Part shown: in pieces, positions 1-20,275 of the stretch | Layout: every line of letters begins with the position of its first letter | Numbering within the stretch: position 1 is the stretch's first letter | NCBI RefSeq assembly: GCF_040054535.1 | Contig: NC_090796.1 | Span: 11,078,001-11,142,000, forward strand | Reading direction: 5' to 3' | Source: Antennarius striatus | Taxonomy: Eukaryota > Chordata > Actinopteri > Lophiiformes > Antennariidae | Length of the DNA stretch: 64,000 nucleotides | Program-made: the position numbers and the translations under genes | The notes under the pieces: model-generated | The model's input: the letters and a program-made list of their open reading frames with translations, nothing else | What the model was told of the DNA's origin: nothing | The model's database searches: none

Positions 1-481
1 AACCCCAGAAGCCACATGTGTAGCAGCAGTTTGAGGTGGTAAAGGAGAAGGATTTTTTTATTTCTTTGTTTGATCCTGAGGAAGTTCTTGCAAATTATTT
101 TACACTGTAGGAAAAGAAAGCAGGAATTTGAGTCAAGTTGAGGAGGTGAGTTCCTGATTCAGACAAAATAAGTCTTCTTGAGAGACTTGGGTGAGGATTC
201 CTTCATATCTCTGAGGCTATAATGAAGATCTGAGATGTTGGAGGCATACCTGAGTTGTTGTGTTTTAGACACCTGTTCAGTGTTACATCAGTGAAACATC
301 ATGGCTGAAAAACCAGAGGGTGCTCCTCAGTCTCTGGAAGGGAATTCAAATGACTTTGGTTGTTTATTTCACCTCTGATTAAAGGTGAACATTGTGGTTT
401 CTAGCCTGGCTGTCAAGTAATGCAGTAGGGCTTTTTGCTGGGTAGGTTTCTCTGGTCCTGTACTAAACTGGTTCAAAACAT

Positions 482-1108
482 TTAACTTTATGTCTGTGCA
501 AACAAATATTACATGTGGAGTTCCTCAAGGTTCGATCCTGTGGACTGTCATGTTTAACATCTACATGCTCCCACTGGCCCAGGTTGTAAGAAACAACATT
601 AGTTACCATAGCTATGCAGATGACACACAGATATCTATTACAATGTCACCAAAAGATATTGTAATAGATACCTGTGTGCATTTACCAAGCCAAGCTCTTG
701 GTAAATGCATTGAGAACATAAATGACTCGATGTGCGTCATCTTTCTTCAGCTCAACAAAAACAAAACTGAGGTGAGCCAACAGAGAAACAACTGCAGGTC
801 ACCACAGATATTCAGTCTATATAATCTGGATGTAATGATGAACTCAGACTTAAACTTTGAGAAACACGTTAAAGCAACCACTAAATCAGCCTATTATCAC
901 CTTGAGAACATCTCAAGTTTGAAGATCTGATATCTCTACAAAATCTGGGAGTCCAAGCAAATCTAGTCCATGCATTCATCTTGAGTCGGCTTGATTATTG
1001 TAACAGCATCTTTACTGGTTAGACTCCTAAAGCTCTTTCAGAATTTTCCTGAAAAGTGGACCACATCAGTCCATTTCTGTGCTGTACAAATAAACTTGCC
1101 TTGCCTTC
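482..1108 (+). mobile_element. Decayed L2-type LINE fragment (reverse transcriptase, 3' end)
   Basis: An open stretch at 490-930 encodes the RT core: the GVPQGSIL motif, then the catalytic YADDTQI block about 35 residues later, then FLQLNKNKTEV and NSDLNFEKH. This order is typical of L2/CR1-type LINEs of fish. After a stop at 928-930, a second frame near 960-1020 continues with VHAFILSRLDYCNS, so there is a frameshift. The element then jumps by internal deletion to a 3' end near 1085-1108 with a repeating TTGCC unit. It is non-functional: 5' truncated, frameshifted and internally deleted. It lies in the same orientation as htra1, in its intron. The exact 5' boundary is not visible. Confidence 0.85.
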
Positions 1109-1179
1109 CATTGCATATTTGTTGGGGGGCTCATGGAAATTTGCTTATCTAGTATTTGACTCTACACATGATTCATGAA

Positions 1180-1376
1180 TTTAGAGAAGGCCTATGACTG
1201 CATTCTCTAGGGAGTTCTTTTTCATGGGAATATGGGGTGTTAGGGTCCTGGCTACAAGATATTGGTTGTATATAAATTCAAACACACTTCTAATTTCAGT
1301 GGTTGCTGGACTCATCTGAGGTTGCCCCTCCTCTCTAATCTTGTTTGTGATATTTTTAGATAAGATCTCAAATTTA
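1180..1376 (+). mobile_element. Second, more decayed non-LTR reverse-transcriptase relic
   Basis: Around 1195 the sequence reads EKAYD-like, and at 1310-1370 one frame gives VAGLI, a stop, then GCPSSLILFVIFLDKIS. This matches the GLRQGCPLSPILF...MDRIS block of another common fish LINE type, with the glutamine codon turned into TGA. Only this short piece is recognisable. The family is unclear and it is distinct from the L2-type fragment just upstream. The call rests on recalled motif similarity. Confidence 0.6.
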
Positions 1377-2598
1377 AAAGTTTAAAAAACTTTTAATTTT
1401 TTTATGTATTTTATTTATAATACATATTTGGCCTCCTGCCTGGAGATGGTGTGAACTTCAAAAAAAATTGTGAAATATAATACCAAGGAAGCCAAGATAA
1501 AAAAGCAGAAAACCATTTTAGAGACCAACGGCGTACCAGAAAAGTCACATTCTGCTGTTATCTTTTCATTTATCCCAGAGCATTGAGGTTCTAAGTTGAA
1601 AGAACAGTTGAGTTTGTCACAGAACCTTAACTGATATTAGCATATGACTTCACGAGAGCTCATACTGTCCTTGACTCAAATCATTAAACATAACATCAAC
1701 ATCAAGGTTAAATCTGACAGAAAGGAAGAATGAAACGAGTGCTACGTGATCATCTACGACTAACAATACTGTAGAACAACCAGATAATGCTCGCACATCA
1801 GTGCTTGGAGCAACATTGTGTTTATATATTTTGTTTGAAAAGAAATGATGCTGTTTTCCATGTTTGCATGCACCATGTAATAATAACCTGATAATTATTC
1901 CCTGTGCTGCTCTTATGTCACCCTGCATAGTCTGTCTGTGGGGATTATTAAAGCATTTGAACCAGTGAAACAAGAAAAGAAAAGAAAGTTGTGTCAGATA
2001 TTGCAGCACAATTAAAGTGGGTTATGTAAGGTGAAAAAAACAGTCACACATGGGTTGTTACAACTTTGTCGAAAAACATCTTAACACCACTCTTCTGCAA
2101 TCACTCTGTCTATCTTTTGAGGCCATGAGTCATTTCCTTTGTTTTATAAGCATCACTGGAAGCAGAAGACAGTTTGCAGCTGCTCTCGGGCCTATGGTTC
2201 ATATGCTCCACATCTGGATTTGTCTTGATACAACAACAACTGCTTTAGTTTTGCATAACCCCCCGCATGACACGCAGTTATCAAGTTTCAGATTAAACTC
2301 AAAGTGAGCTTTATTCCCAATAAAAATGTCAGTTTGCAATTTAGCTAAATCAAGATATTGATTTTTTTTATAAAAACTGCTAAGATACTTGCCCTCAAAA
2401 ATCATGCTATAGCATGAGCTGAAATGTGTGTAACAAATGTTCCTAGTCTGCTGCTCCATTTGGCAATTAATGTGAACTCCTACACCTCGTAAGTTCCCGG
2501 AGCTGCAGTGCTACTGAGCAAATTCCTTTCAATTTGGTTACGAAGGCAACAGCCAGAATGTGAGTGCTTTGCTTTTGTGTATGTGTGTCTGTGCGTGC

Positions 2599-2601
<3 letters not shown>

Positions 2602-2693
<92 letters not shown>
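2602..2693 (+). repeat. (TG)46 microsatellite next to an htra1 3' splice site
   Basis: There are about 92 nt of uninterrupted TG, preceded by an imperfect TG/CG-rich run from about 2574. The tract ends only 35 nt before the AG of the htra1 acceptor at 2727-2728. In the transcript it is therefore a UG repeat beside the polypyrimidine tract. Confidence 0.97.
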
Positions 2694-2696
<3 letters not shown>

Positions 2697-2728
2697 TACA
2701 GCTCATGGTCCAATTCTTTACTTTTCAG

Positions 2729-11951
<9,223 letters not shown>

Positions 11952-12362
11952 CCTGTGCGAACCATAATCAATTGAACTGTCAAATCAGAAACCCAGTCAA
12001 TCAATTTCGAGCTGGTTCTCAGTTTTTGAACACTTTGAAAAACCAAGTTGCTTACATGGGTGATTGTGTCTGGGGGCCACACCTGCTGCTTTTAAGGACT
12101 TGTAATTATTAGAATTTGTACTTTTTCCATGGTGTTATGTTCATATACAGTACATTATCAAGAGTCCAACATCATGACCATGGAAACAAATTTTTTTCTT
12201 CTAATTCTAGTTTAATTACGTAATTGTGTCCTACTAAGTCCATCTGTTGCGAAGAAAATGGTGACTGCAGGTTTTCATAGTTCTCTATAAATGTTTATGT
12301 ACTTGATCAAAATTTTTTTATAGTGATTGTTTGTGTTTTGATGGACATTTTTCAAAAAAGGT

Positions 12363-12368
12363 AATAAA
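12363..12368 (+). other. htra1: Candidate htra1 poly(A) signal
   Basis: A canonical AATAAA lies about 410 nt after the htra1 stop codon, followed by a GGTTGG...GGTGTTG GT-rich segment that fits a downstream element. It is the first AATAAA seen after the stop, so it probably ends the 3' UTR. Confidence 0.65.
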
Positions 12369-13413
12369 ATGGTTGGAAAAAAAGGTGTTGCCTTCATTGA
12401 CAGCTCTGAAGTTTGATCATAATCAAGTTCCTTCTTCAGCCTAAAGGAACTACTAATTAAGTCAGTCAGTTATTTATGATAGCTTTCAATCTTTGAACAG
12501 TCTGTACAACAGTTGCATACAATACTATAATTTTTTGTAAACAATGAGCAAATAATTATTTAATGACCTGATTCGTTCAAGCCTACACATTTCATGTATT
12601 TTGCTTTTACATGAACAAAAGGCTGGATTTTGATACAACAATATGACAAAATAGATTGTTCTTAATGTCAGATTTATGTGTATAACATGACCAGATCTAC
12701 TATAATAATCTGCACATAAAACAGAAAGTGATCCAGTTTTAAATTTGCTGGTCCTCTGGTGTGCAATATTAAATATTTGTTAGGAAAATTGATATCAAAT
12801 TTATTCTAATCAACATTACTATTAGCATCTGACTTGAACACAGTGACTTGAACACGGTGAATTAGCTGAAGAGAAGGCTATATTCCTCGGAGCTGGTGGA
12901 ACTCAAAGCAGAGCTAAAATTATGACCTTCATCAGACGTTACTCCATGACATGTAAATATGTAACTATTTGTGTCTATGTTCTACACTTTGGTTTCATAA
13001 GGACAATTGGAAAGATTCAAAGACTGGATATCTACTGTATATCAGTACCATTGATTCTAAAACCTTAACATCTGGAAAATGGTTTTCTCACATGAGAAGC
13101 CTTTTGGCAGCTTCTGTAAGCATTTGAATGTGACAGGAAAAAACTGGGTGTGCTTGTGCAAAAGGCATGCTTTCCATTTTGTATCACTATGAGATTATCA
13201 GTTGTTATGTTATTGCACTCAAGTACACACTGGGAGGATACCACCATGATGACATCATTTTAATTGAAATCACATGATGCCAAACTCAGTAATCCCACAT
13301 AAAACCTACTGCTAGCATTAGGAACCATGTGTTTATCATCAGTAGTAGCACATACTGTATATGATTTTCCCCAGTGGTATATCCAATGTGTAATGTTTTA
13401 CTTTTGAAGATGG

Positions 13414-13428
13414 CTGCCCCCTAGTGGC
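13414..13428 (-). promoter_or_regulatory. CTCF-type motif (minus orientation)
   Basis: The plus strand reads CTGCCCCCTAGTGGC, the reverse complement of GCCACTAGGGGGCAG, which fits the vertebrate CTCF core consensus at essentially every position. The same core occurs at 49713-49727 on the other strand. Occupancy cannot be judged from sequence. Confidence 0.6.
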
Positions 13429-13557
13429 AAAATAAAACCTTACAATTGCCGTAAGTGTCAAAACTAAAATCAGACAGTTTGTAATAAATCCTCACTATTA
13501 AATATTTGTGAATATTTGTGCAAGAAAAAAGATCAGAAATTGAAAAATCAGCCAAAG

Positions 13558-13681
<124 letters not shown>

Positions 13682-14532
13682 ATCTTGCTTTTTTTTTTTT
13701 AATTCTGCCTCAACAAGACGAGATGTGAATGGGACCAGTGACCCAGTTTTCCCTGATCTAACAAGCAGAGTGTCTCCCTCAACTCCCTTCTGCTGACTGT
13801 GTCTCTTCTCTCCAAGCCTAACTAAACATCTTTTTAGAATTTGCTGTCCTTATGTAATGTGTGAACCATTTCATTTCTGATGACTCAGACGCAAGGTTGC
13901 TGCACATCTTGGCATCAACTACTTTCTGTTTCTTTTTAAAATTTGGAGACAATCTTCATATCTTCAGTACATGACTCACTAATGTGGTTCTCCACAGGAG
14001 ACTCTCAACGACCTCGATGATTAATTTCTGACTAATCTATGAGTCACAGTTACTGGAAGGCCCACTGGGTAGCATGAATACAGAGTGTACTGCCACTGTC
14101 ATGTGCACATTTGGACATGAAAATCATGAATCTTCAAGTACTTAAAGTTGAATACTTTGACTCATTCAAGAGTTCATGTCAAAACTGAATGACAAAAACA
14201 TATGACTGGCAAGTTACCATGCTGTCCTTGCATTTTTTTTTGTATGTACTGTAGAACATTTTTCCTTAGTCAAACTTCATTCATTCAACTTATCCACATG
14301 TGTGCTTCTTATATACATGTTATTGCTTCTTGAAAACAAGACAATAGTCCTTCAGGTATTTCACCTTTAGCATTTTGTTTCTGTTCTGGTATAGGGACAT
14401 ATAAATTTAGATGGGAACAATGTAACTGAGTCAGTGACGTAACTTGGCTCTAAAAAAAAGAGGAAATAATCATTTACAATTTGTCTGTGAAACACCAGAG
14501 ATGAACAAAATTGAGTTCTGTATAAATATTAG

Positions 14533-14538
14533 TTTATT
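14533..14538 (-). other. paat: Candidate paat poly(A) signal
   Basis: TTTATT on the plus strand (AATAAA on the minus strand) lies about 810 nt beyond the paat stop codon. The intervening 14539-15344 is AT-rich with no other recognised feature and is the likely 3' UTR. Alternative signals closer to the stop cannot be excluded. Confidence 0.45.
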
Positions 14539-15344
14539 GCGAGCAACAACATGTAATAAAATCAACAGTGCTTTAACAGTTTCCATTGTCAGATAAGCTG
14601 ATATGTCAGACATATAATTTAAAACATTACAGCTTCATTTTTTAAAAACACTGTTTAATCAACTACAGTTCCTACAAACTGAAAGAGCTGTATACAGTAT
14701 ATGTTCATTATAAACTAGTTCATCAGTGTCAAAATAGTTACAAACACAAAGACCTGTTTAACCATAATGCAAACTGCAATACCATTTAGTTAAGATGAAT
14801 GGTGTGGCTGAGTGGACCATAAACTATTTGCATAAACATTTCAATGACAATAAATGAGTGTTCTGCTGGTGCTACCATGATACTAAAAGCTAATAACCTG
14901 CATGAGGTCACATGACTGCATCCTTTAAAAAGTTGAACTGAGTGCCGTGCCTGCCTTGCTCAGTTTTGATTTTCATATTTATGTTGTGCCGAATGCTTTG
15001 CAGCCATATGCCAAGTTTGTGATGTATAAAAAATATGTTGACAGCTCTACATCAGAGGCATTAGCAATGGCCCCAAACAGGATTGCATTGTTCAGTTTAG
15101 TTTTTTTTCTCTTCACAGAATAAAGACCAATTGTTTCAGAGGCTGCATTCTTGACAGCTGGTCACTTCTCGTTCAAGAAAATTTTATGTTTCATCAAACA
15201 GTTTTAATTATTTTTAAAATATTCTATGTCTGCCCCTGTTGTCTTTTGCTCTCCCCCCATCGATAGTAAAGTAATTTTGAGAAGCACCACTTACAAAAAG
15301 GCAACCAGGTTACATGCTATGCTAGTGTATTAGCAATGGTGGAC

Positions 15345-18300
15345 TCAGTGAATGGATGCCGATGGACTAGTCTGCTCCAGCGGTTGGAGGGATGTTGCTT
15401 CTCCTACTGCGCTGCTCATGGCTCCTTGTTCGAGGGTGATGTGGGGCAGGGCACTCAGAATGGCCCTCTCTAGTTTCTGCTCCAGAGCATCCATACGTCG
15501 ATCCACATACTCCTTCAACCTCCTCTCCATCTCTGCCAGACAATGCTCCATGGCCGAGTCCAATTCCCTTTAGAAAGGAGAGACAACGTGGTAACAAATA
15601 GTTCAAAAGCAAAGGGTTGATTCCCAAATAAGACATAAGCATTTATCTATATTCTGTAATTTCTGAGTGCGAGTACCTGCTGTAATAACTTATACAACAT
15701 TGTATTAGGCATCAAAATAATGGCAGGAGTACCTACATTTGTTGAAGAGGAATGAAAGAAAGGGCAGAGGGAGTTGAGCTTTGAATCATCATGAAGCCAC
15801 ATCAGACACAAAGCTTTAAATATAAACACAGACAAACTAAACACAAAGCCAAGGCAGATCATCATTTTTCCTTGACCTCAAACCCCTGCTGCAGCCATCT
15901 GACTCAAGCGCATTTCCGTCTCTGTGAAACTCTGACATTGCTGATGTTGGGTTTATTTTACCAAAACCATCCACAGAAAAAGCACATCTTCTTTTTCCAC
16001 CATGTCAAACATAGTTTTGCATTTTGTAAGGATTATATTTTACCCTCAAAGACCCTGAAGAATCCTAAAACTGCTGCTGCAAAAGCCTTTCTTTTTCTTA
16101 CTGAGGAAAAATTTGTCAGGATTTAGTAAATGTCAGAGGGTGATGGGTAGCTCAGAGGAAAAGTAGAACTAAACCAGAAGTCAATGCAGCAGTCTCACGT
16201 TACAAATATGCAATGTAACTGTAAGACAGGTTAAAAATTAAGAAGACAGGCAATTTAAAGAACAGTGAGCTCACATTAAAAACGCTATTACAACATTGTA
16301 ACTAACATGATTTTCTTTAAATATTGTGACAGATGTCAATCAGATATTACCTTTTTCCTAATTTAGAGCATTAAACTTTTCAAGTCTTGTCCTCTGTGAT
16401 CAATAGACTGGACTTCTAGTGAGCCGTTGTCCTCTCTTCGATGTAGATTCAGACTGAGCAAACATTCTTTCTGAACCCACATGTGCTTCTCTGCTATAAC
16501 AAAGAGCTTTATTTATCAAACCAGTTGGTAACATCAGCTTTTTTCAACTTCAGAGAAAATAATGTTAAGATTAAAATTAAACCAGCTGATAGACAATATT
16601 TGCATCAGTATCCATTAAAAATTATTTTGTGTTTTATGAGATTTTTTAGAGTTTGCAAATATTTTAATGATGCACACATATAGCAAAGCTGATAAATGAA
16701 CTCTATTGTTTCCGTATGAGTGCAGAACAATGGTCTGACTGAAGTCATGAATACTTCCCACTCAGTTTAAAGGGTGAACAAGCCAAACTTCACTCACCAT
16801 GTGCCATGTCTCATCCCCTCCTCCTTCTCTGCCACCGCAGTTGTCTCATCCAGTCTCAGCTTCGTCACCTGACCACAGACACTCTGCAGCATGGGCAGAA
16901 GCTCAGGGCTAGGGCTCGTCACCTGGTTGTGCCCCTGCCCTTTCAGGAAACGTGACATCATCTCTGCTAGTTGGGCATGGGTTGCTGCAGTTGTGAGACC
17001 AAAGTGGTCATGTGCTAAGTTTAAAATAAGCTATGTAAAAATGTTTACTTTCTGATTAAAAAGATCAAGTCACTGATTCTTACCTGAATTTTCAGTGTTG
17101 GTACCAGAAACCAGTAGCCCTGAGGAGGAAGAGGAAGAGCTGTCTGACATTGCTCCGTTCTGTGACAAAGGAATTTCATCTGGAGGCTTGAAGGAGCTGA
17201 CTGGAGGCTAAAGACACAGGAAAAAGATTAAAAATGCTAACATTTCATTTCAATGGCTTTATAATTAACACAACAGAGCCACAACAAAGCGGCTTTCAAT
17301 TCTGCGGGGTGAATGCAAAGACATTACTCGTACCTTGAAGTCTGCAGGTCCCAGCTGACTGCTGAGGGCCGCTGGGCAGATGTTGTTTCCATGAGCCAGG
17401 GCAGAGAAGACTCCACCGCTCATCAGGAGTGGCAGTAAGTTTGCTTGAGAGCAGGCTTGGTTCTGTACAGAAACACATAATACTTTAATTTGGATTTCTG
17501 TCTTTGTGTATTATATTATAGTCTGCCTTATTTTAGTCTATTTGTCACTTTCTCTGTTTTAAGCAGCTGCAGCAAGTGAATTCCTTTGTTCTATTTATCT
17601 GTTCTGGCAATTTGCATTATGTTGTGCAGCTACTATTTCTGTGCCACAAAAGACAAAAAACTAAAGCACATCATTTGATTTATTGTAGAAGTCACTTTTC
17701 ATTTGAGGGAGAACTCCCACAACTTATTAAGTAACTTGCTGCTACTTTATTCCCACCTTCTGCTGGAAGTGCACCATGTCCATAAGATTCTGAGCTCCAG
17801 GTGACAAACTCGTTCCCATTTCCTCAACCAGACATTGCACTTGTTCCATGTCAATACCAGGGCCACGAGGCAGGAAAGGCTGCAGCTGCTGGAGGCCCAC
17901 AGTGACTCGACAAACCATGATGCTTCTTCTGCCGGCTAGAGAGAGGAGCTGGGAGACAGTGGAATACGGAATCAATCAATGAAGTAGTAGTGTAGTAGTA
18001 CTAGTAGTAATAATGCTGGTAATAATATTAAATTAATAATAATAAAATGGACTATTTGTATTTAGACTGATGTGCCACTGTAATAAAATCTCACCTTCAC
18101 CTCACAGGCTGGTGATGTTTGCTCAAGAACCAACTGTTTCTTGTAGAAAGGCCCTCTTTCTGAGCTGTCAGCATGCAAACAATGAGAAACCATTTCAATA
18201 GTCAGTTAGACATTCTTCAAGCATGTGCTTCAGAAGTGAAAAATACATGTATCTGAGTCAATTCACTTTTTTAAAAAAAACAACCCTTTGTAACATTTTA

Positions 18301-19294
18301 TCCTGAAGTCTACATATGATAAAGAAAAATTAAAGGCCATACAAGAAGCATGAATTAGAAATGTTGCTGGACGCGTTGCTGGTGTATCGTGGAGCCACAT
18401 GAAAGACAAACACTCTTGCTCCTACTCACACCTACGGTTACTTTGATGTGTTCAATTAACATACATTGCATGCTTTTGGATGTGGGAGGAAGCCGGAGAA
18501 CCCAGAGAAAACCCACGCAGACGTGGGCAGAACATATAAACACCACAGAAAGGACTCAAACCTGGAATCTTCTTGCTGTGAGGTGGCAACGCTACCCACT
18601 GGGGCAGCATGCCAACCTTAACTACCCCAAAGCAACTTATTTTTATTTTACTAGTGTGGATGGTATATGGGAAGTAATTCAGGGGCATATCAGCAAACCT
18701 AAGTACAGTAACAAATAACAATGAAATTAATAGTAAACATTTGTAACACACTAAGAGTATATGTACTGTATTGGCATATACATATGTTAAATAAATACAT
18801 AAATCCTTTAATAATTTAGTAATCCTTTAATAATAATATTAGTGATGAGAAGTGTGTGGACAAACTTGTCGAGCTGGATGGAGCTGTCTCCACTTCCACG
18901 TACTGTTCCACAGTATTCTCCCATTTGGTTGTACACCTCCATGGTTCGAGCCTCGCTGATAACCAGCAGGTGGCTGATCGCCATCGGGGAGCCGGCTTTA
19001 CAGTGGAGTGTCAGAACACAGGGAGAACCTTCCTCAGTCTGTTCCAGTAGCACTGGGCTGCCCCTTTGATGAAAAGTTTACTTATTTGTTTTTTTTTTTA
19101 CAGTGTTTAGAATCAGGAAACAACGTTTGGCAGTTCAAATAAAATAAAATAAAAGCTTCTTACCAGTTTGTCTGACTGAATTCTTCAATACTGTCTTTGT
19201 CGCTAATGTGAACAGAATGGAGGGCATCAGTCAGGTGTTGTCCTGGAGTGTGACAGGCCCAAGCGGCTCCACTCTTTACAGCAATGTCCACCAT
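15345..19294 (-). CDS. paat: PAAT (C10orf88 family), ABC-transporter-associated ATPase
   Basis: Mammalian PAAT is an ATPase reported to bind mitochondrial ABC transporters (ABCB7, ABCB8, ABCB10) and protect mitochondria. Eight minus-strand exons join in frame: 19164-19294, 18866-19063, 18095-18164, 17757-17948, 17334-17462, 17084-17207, 16798-16984 and 15345-15567. They total 1254 nt, or 417 aa; human is about 445. The protein has a beta-rich N-terminal half with EYCGTVRG and PFYKKQLVLE, as in PAAT. A serine run (SDSSSSSSSG) follows, and then a charged C-terminal helix (MERRLKEYVDRRMDALEQKL) likely to form a coiled coil. The start at 19294 is the first Met of its exon, but an AG just upstream (TTTAACAG) leaves open an earlier 5' exon. 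Exon 2 uses a weak donor (GTTTGT). The gene is convergent with htra1 and divergent from asb3. Confidence 0.85.
18390..18610 (-). mobile_element. Dispersed fish retroelement 3' tail, copy 2
   Basis: Carries CACACCTACGGT, then GTGGGAGGAAGCCGGAGAAC, then an AGAACATATAAACACC segment and a CTACCCACTGGGGCAGCATGCC end. These are in the same order as the copy at 5760-5965 and in the same orientation. It lies in a paat intron. Confidence 0.72.
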
Positions 19295-20275
19295 TGTTCT
19301 GTTAAACCCACAGGGTCAAGTAGACAAACTAGGACACAAAGATATAACTTATGAGACATCCTCAAGATTGGAGACAGGTCATATGTAACAGTTCTAAAAG
19401 AACAGAGGATTAAGACAAAGCAGAGGGTAGGTGATGGAGTAAGAGATATCTCTGAAGAAAATTGTGAGAAGAAAAAAAGAAGTCCGGATAAAATTCTTGG
19501 AACAAATTCAGACGTGACCATTTTTTCCTCTTTTCTTTCACCAATTTTACTCATGCACAGATCGAAGGATTTAAGGCTTGTCATTTTTCATTTCAAGGTA
19601 GTAACCGCCGTTCAAAAATGCAATGTATATCGGTACATCAACAAAATATTGCTAAAATCATTGATTACCGTACTCTCTAGGCTACCGACTTTTCTTCTTC
19701 GTGTTTCTTCACATTTCTTGAGAAGACGTCGATACAGCCGTAGCTGTAAAAGCATTCAGCTCGCTATTACAAGGACCCCTTTAACGTTGTCTTAAAAGGG
19801 CCTCAGCGAAACACGTTGATTTACTTCTTCTCCTCGTTCCAGTAAATTCTCATAGTCGCATTTTTAAAAAACGTACTCAAGAAGTCATGGATGAACTTTG
19901 ATGGGTACGTAAGGGTGGTCTACTTCTCGGACTCGTTTTAGCTAGCGCTAATTCCTCCGCATCCTATTTCAGCTGCACGCGACAGGATGTTGTGAGGTGA
20001 CGTCATTAAAGAGCGACCCGTGAGCTGTTGATCCACAATCCTGCTTTTTTCATTTGTTAAATAATAACATAGTTTTAAACGGTAGGCTTTATCCCTTCGC
20101 GATAGTTTTATATTCTTTTTGTGGAAATACTTATAATGTCTTTACACTAAAGAAAGCTGCACCTTGCGAGAGCGTTAGCATCGCTGTAGTCAAATTATTT
20201 ATGTGATGATTTCATGTAGTCCCGGTATTATTTGCCCTCTATTAGCTGATAAAAATAATCAAACAGTAACATAAT
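19295..20275. promoter_or_regulatory. Bidirectional promoter region, paat / asb3
   Basis: About 980 nt separate the divergent start codons. A perfect palindromic cAMP-response element, TGACGTCA, lies at 19998-20005. Just upstream is a GGATG ETS-like core at about 19984-19988. CG dinucleotides are denser at 19660-20170 than in the surroundings. No TATA box is seen. This layout fits a TATA-less shared promoter for two broadly expressed genes, with start sites not determinable here. No ORF in it looks coding. Confidence 0.6.

Larger units (their letters stand above)
1..2728 (+). other. htra1: Intron upstream of the first visible htra1 exon
   Basis: This stretch precedes the first recognisable protease exon and is inferred to be the 3' part of htra1 intron 1. 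No exon encoding the signal peptide, IGFBP or Kazal module is visible, and there is no CpG-rich block. What it holds is two decayed non-LTR reverse-transcriptase fragments (about 482-1108 and 1180-1376) and a long TG microsatellite at its end. I see nothing recognisable in 1-430 or 1377-2600, which are AT-rich and full of stops. Confidence 0.6.

Noticed and set aside
1650-2009. 119-codon minus-strand frame
   Set aside because: No domain recognised; likely chance frame in htra1 intron 1.
15791-16126. 111-codon plus-strand frame opposite a paat intron
   Set aside because: Low-complexity, AT-rich, no homology recognised, no promoter or splice context.
18389-18751. Frames of about 100 codons on both strands in a paat intron
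   Set aside because: They coincide with the dispersed repeat at 18390-18610 and read its conserved blocks. No gene features.
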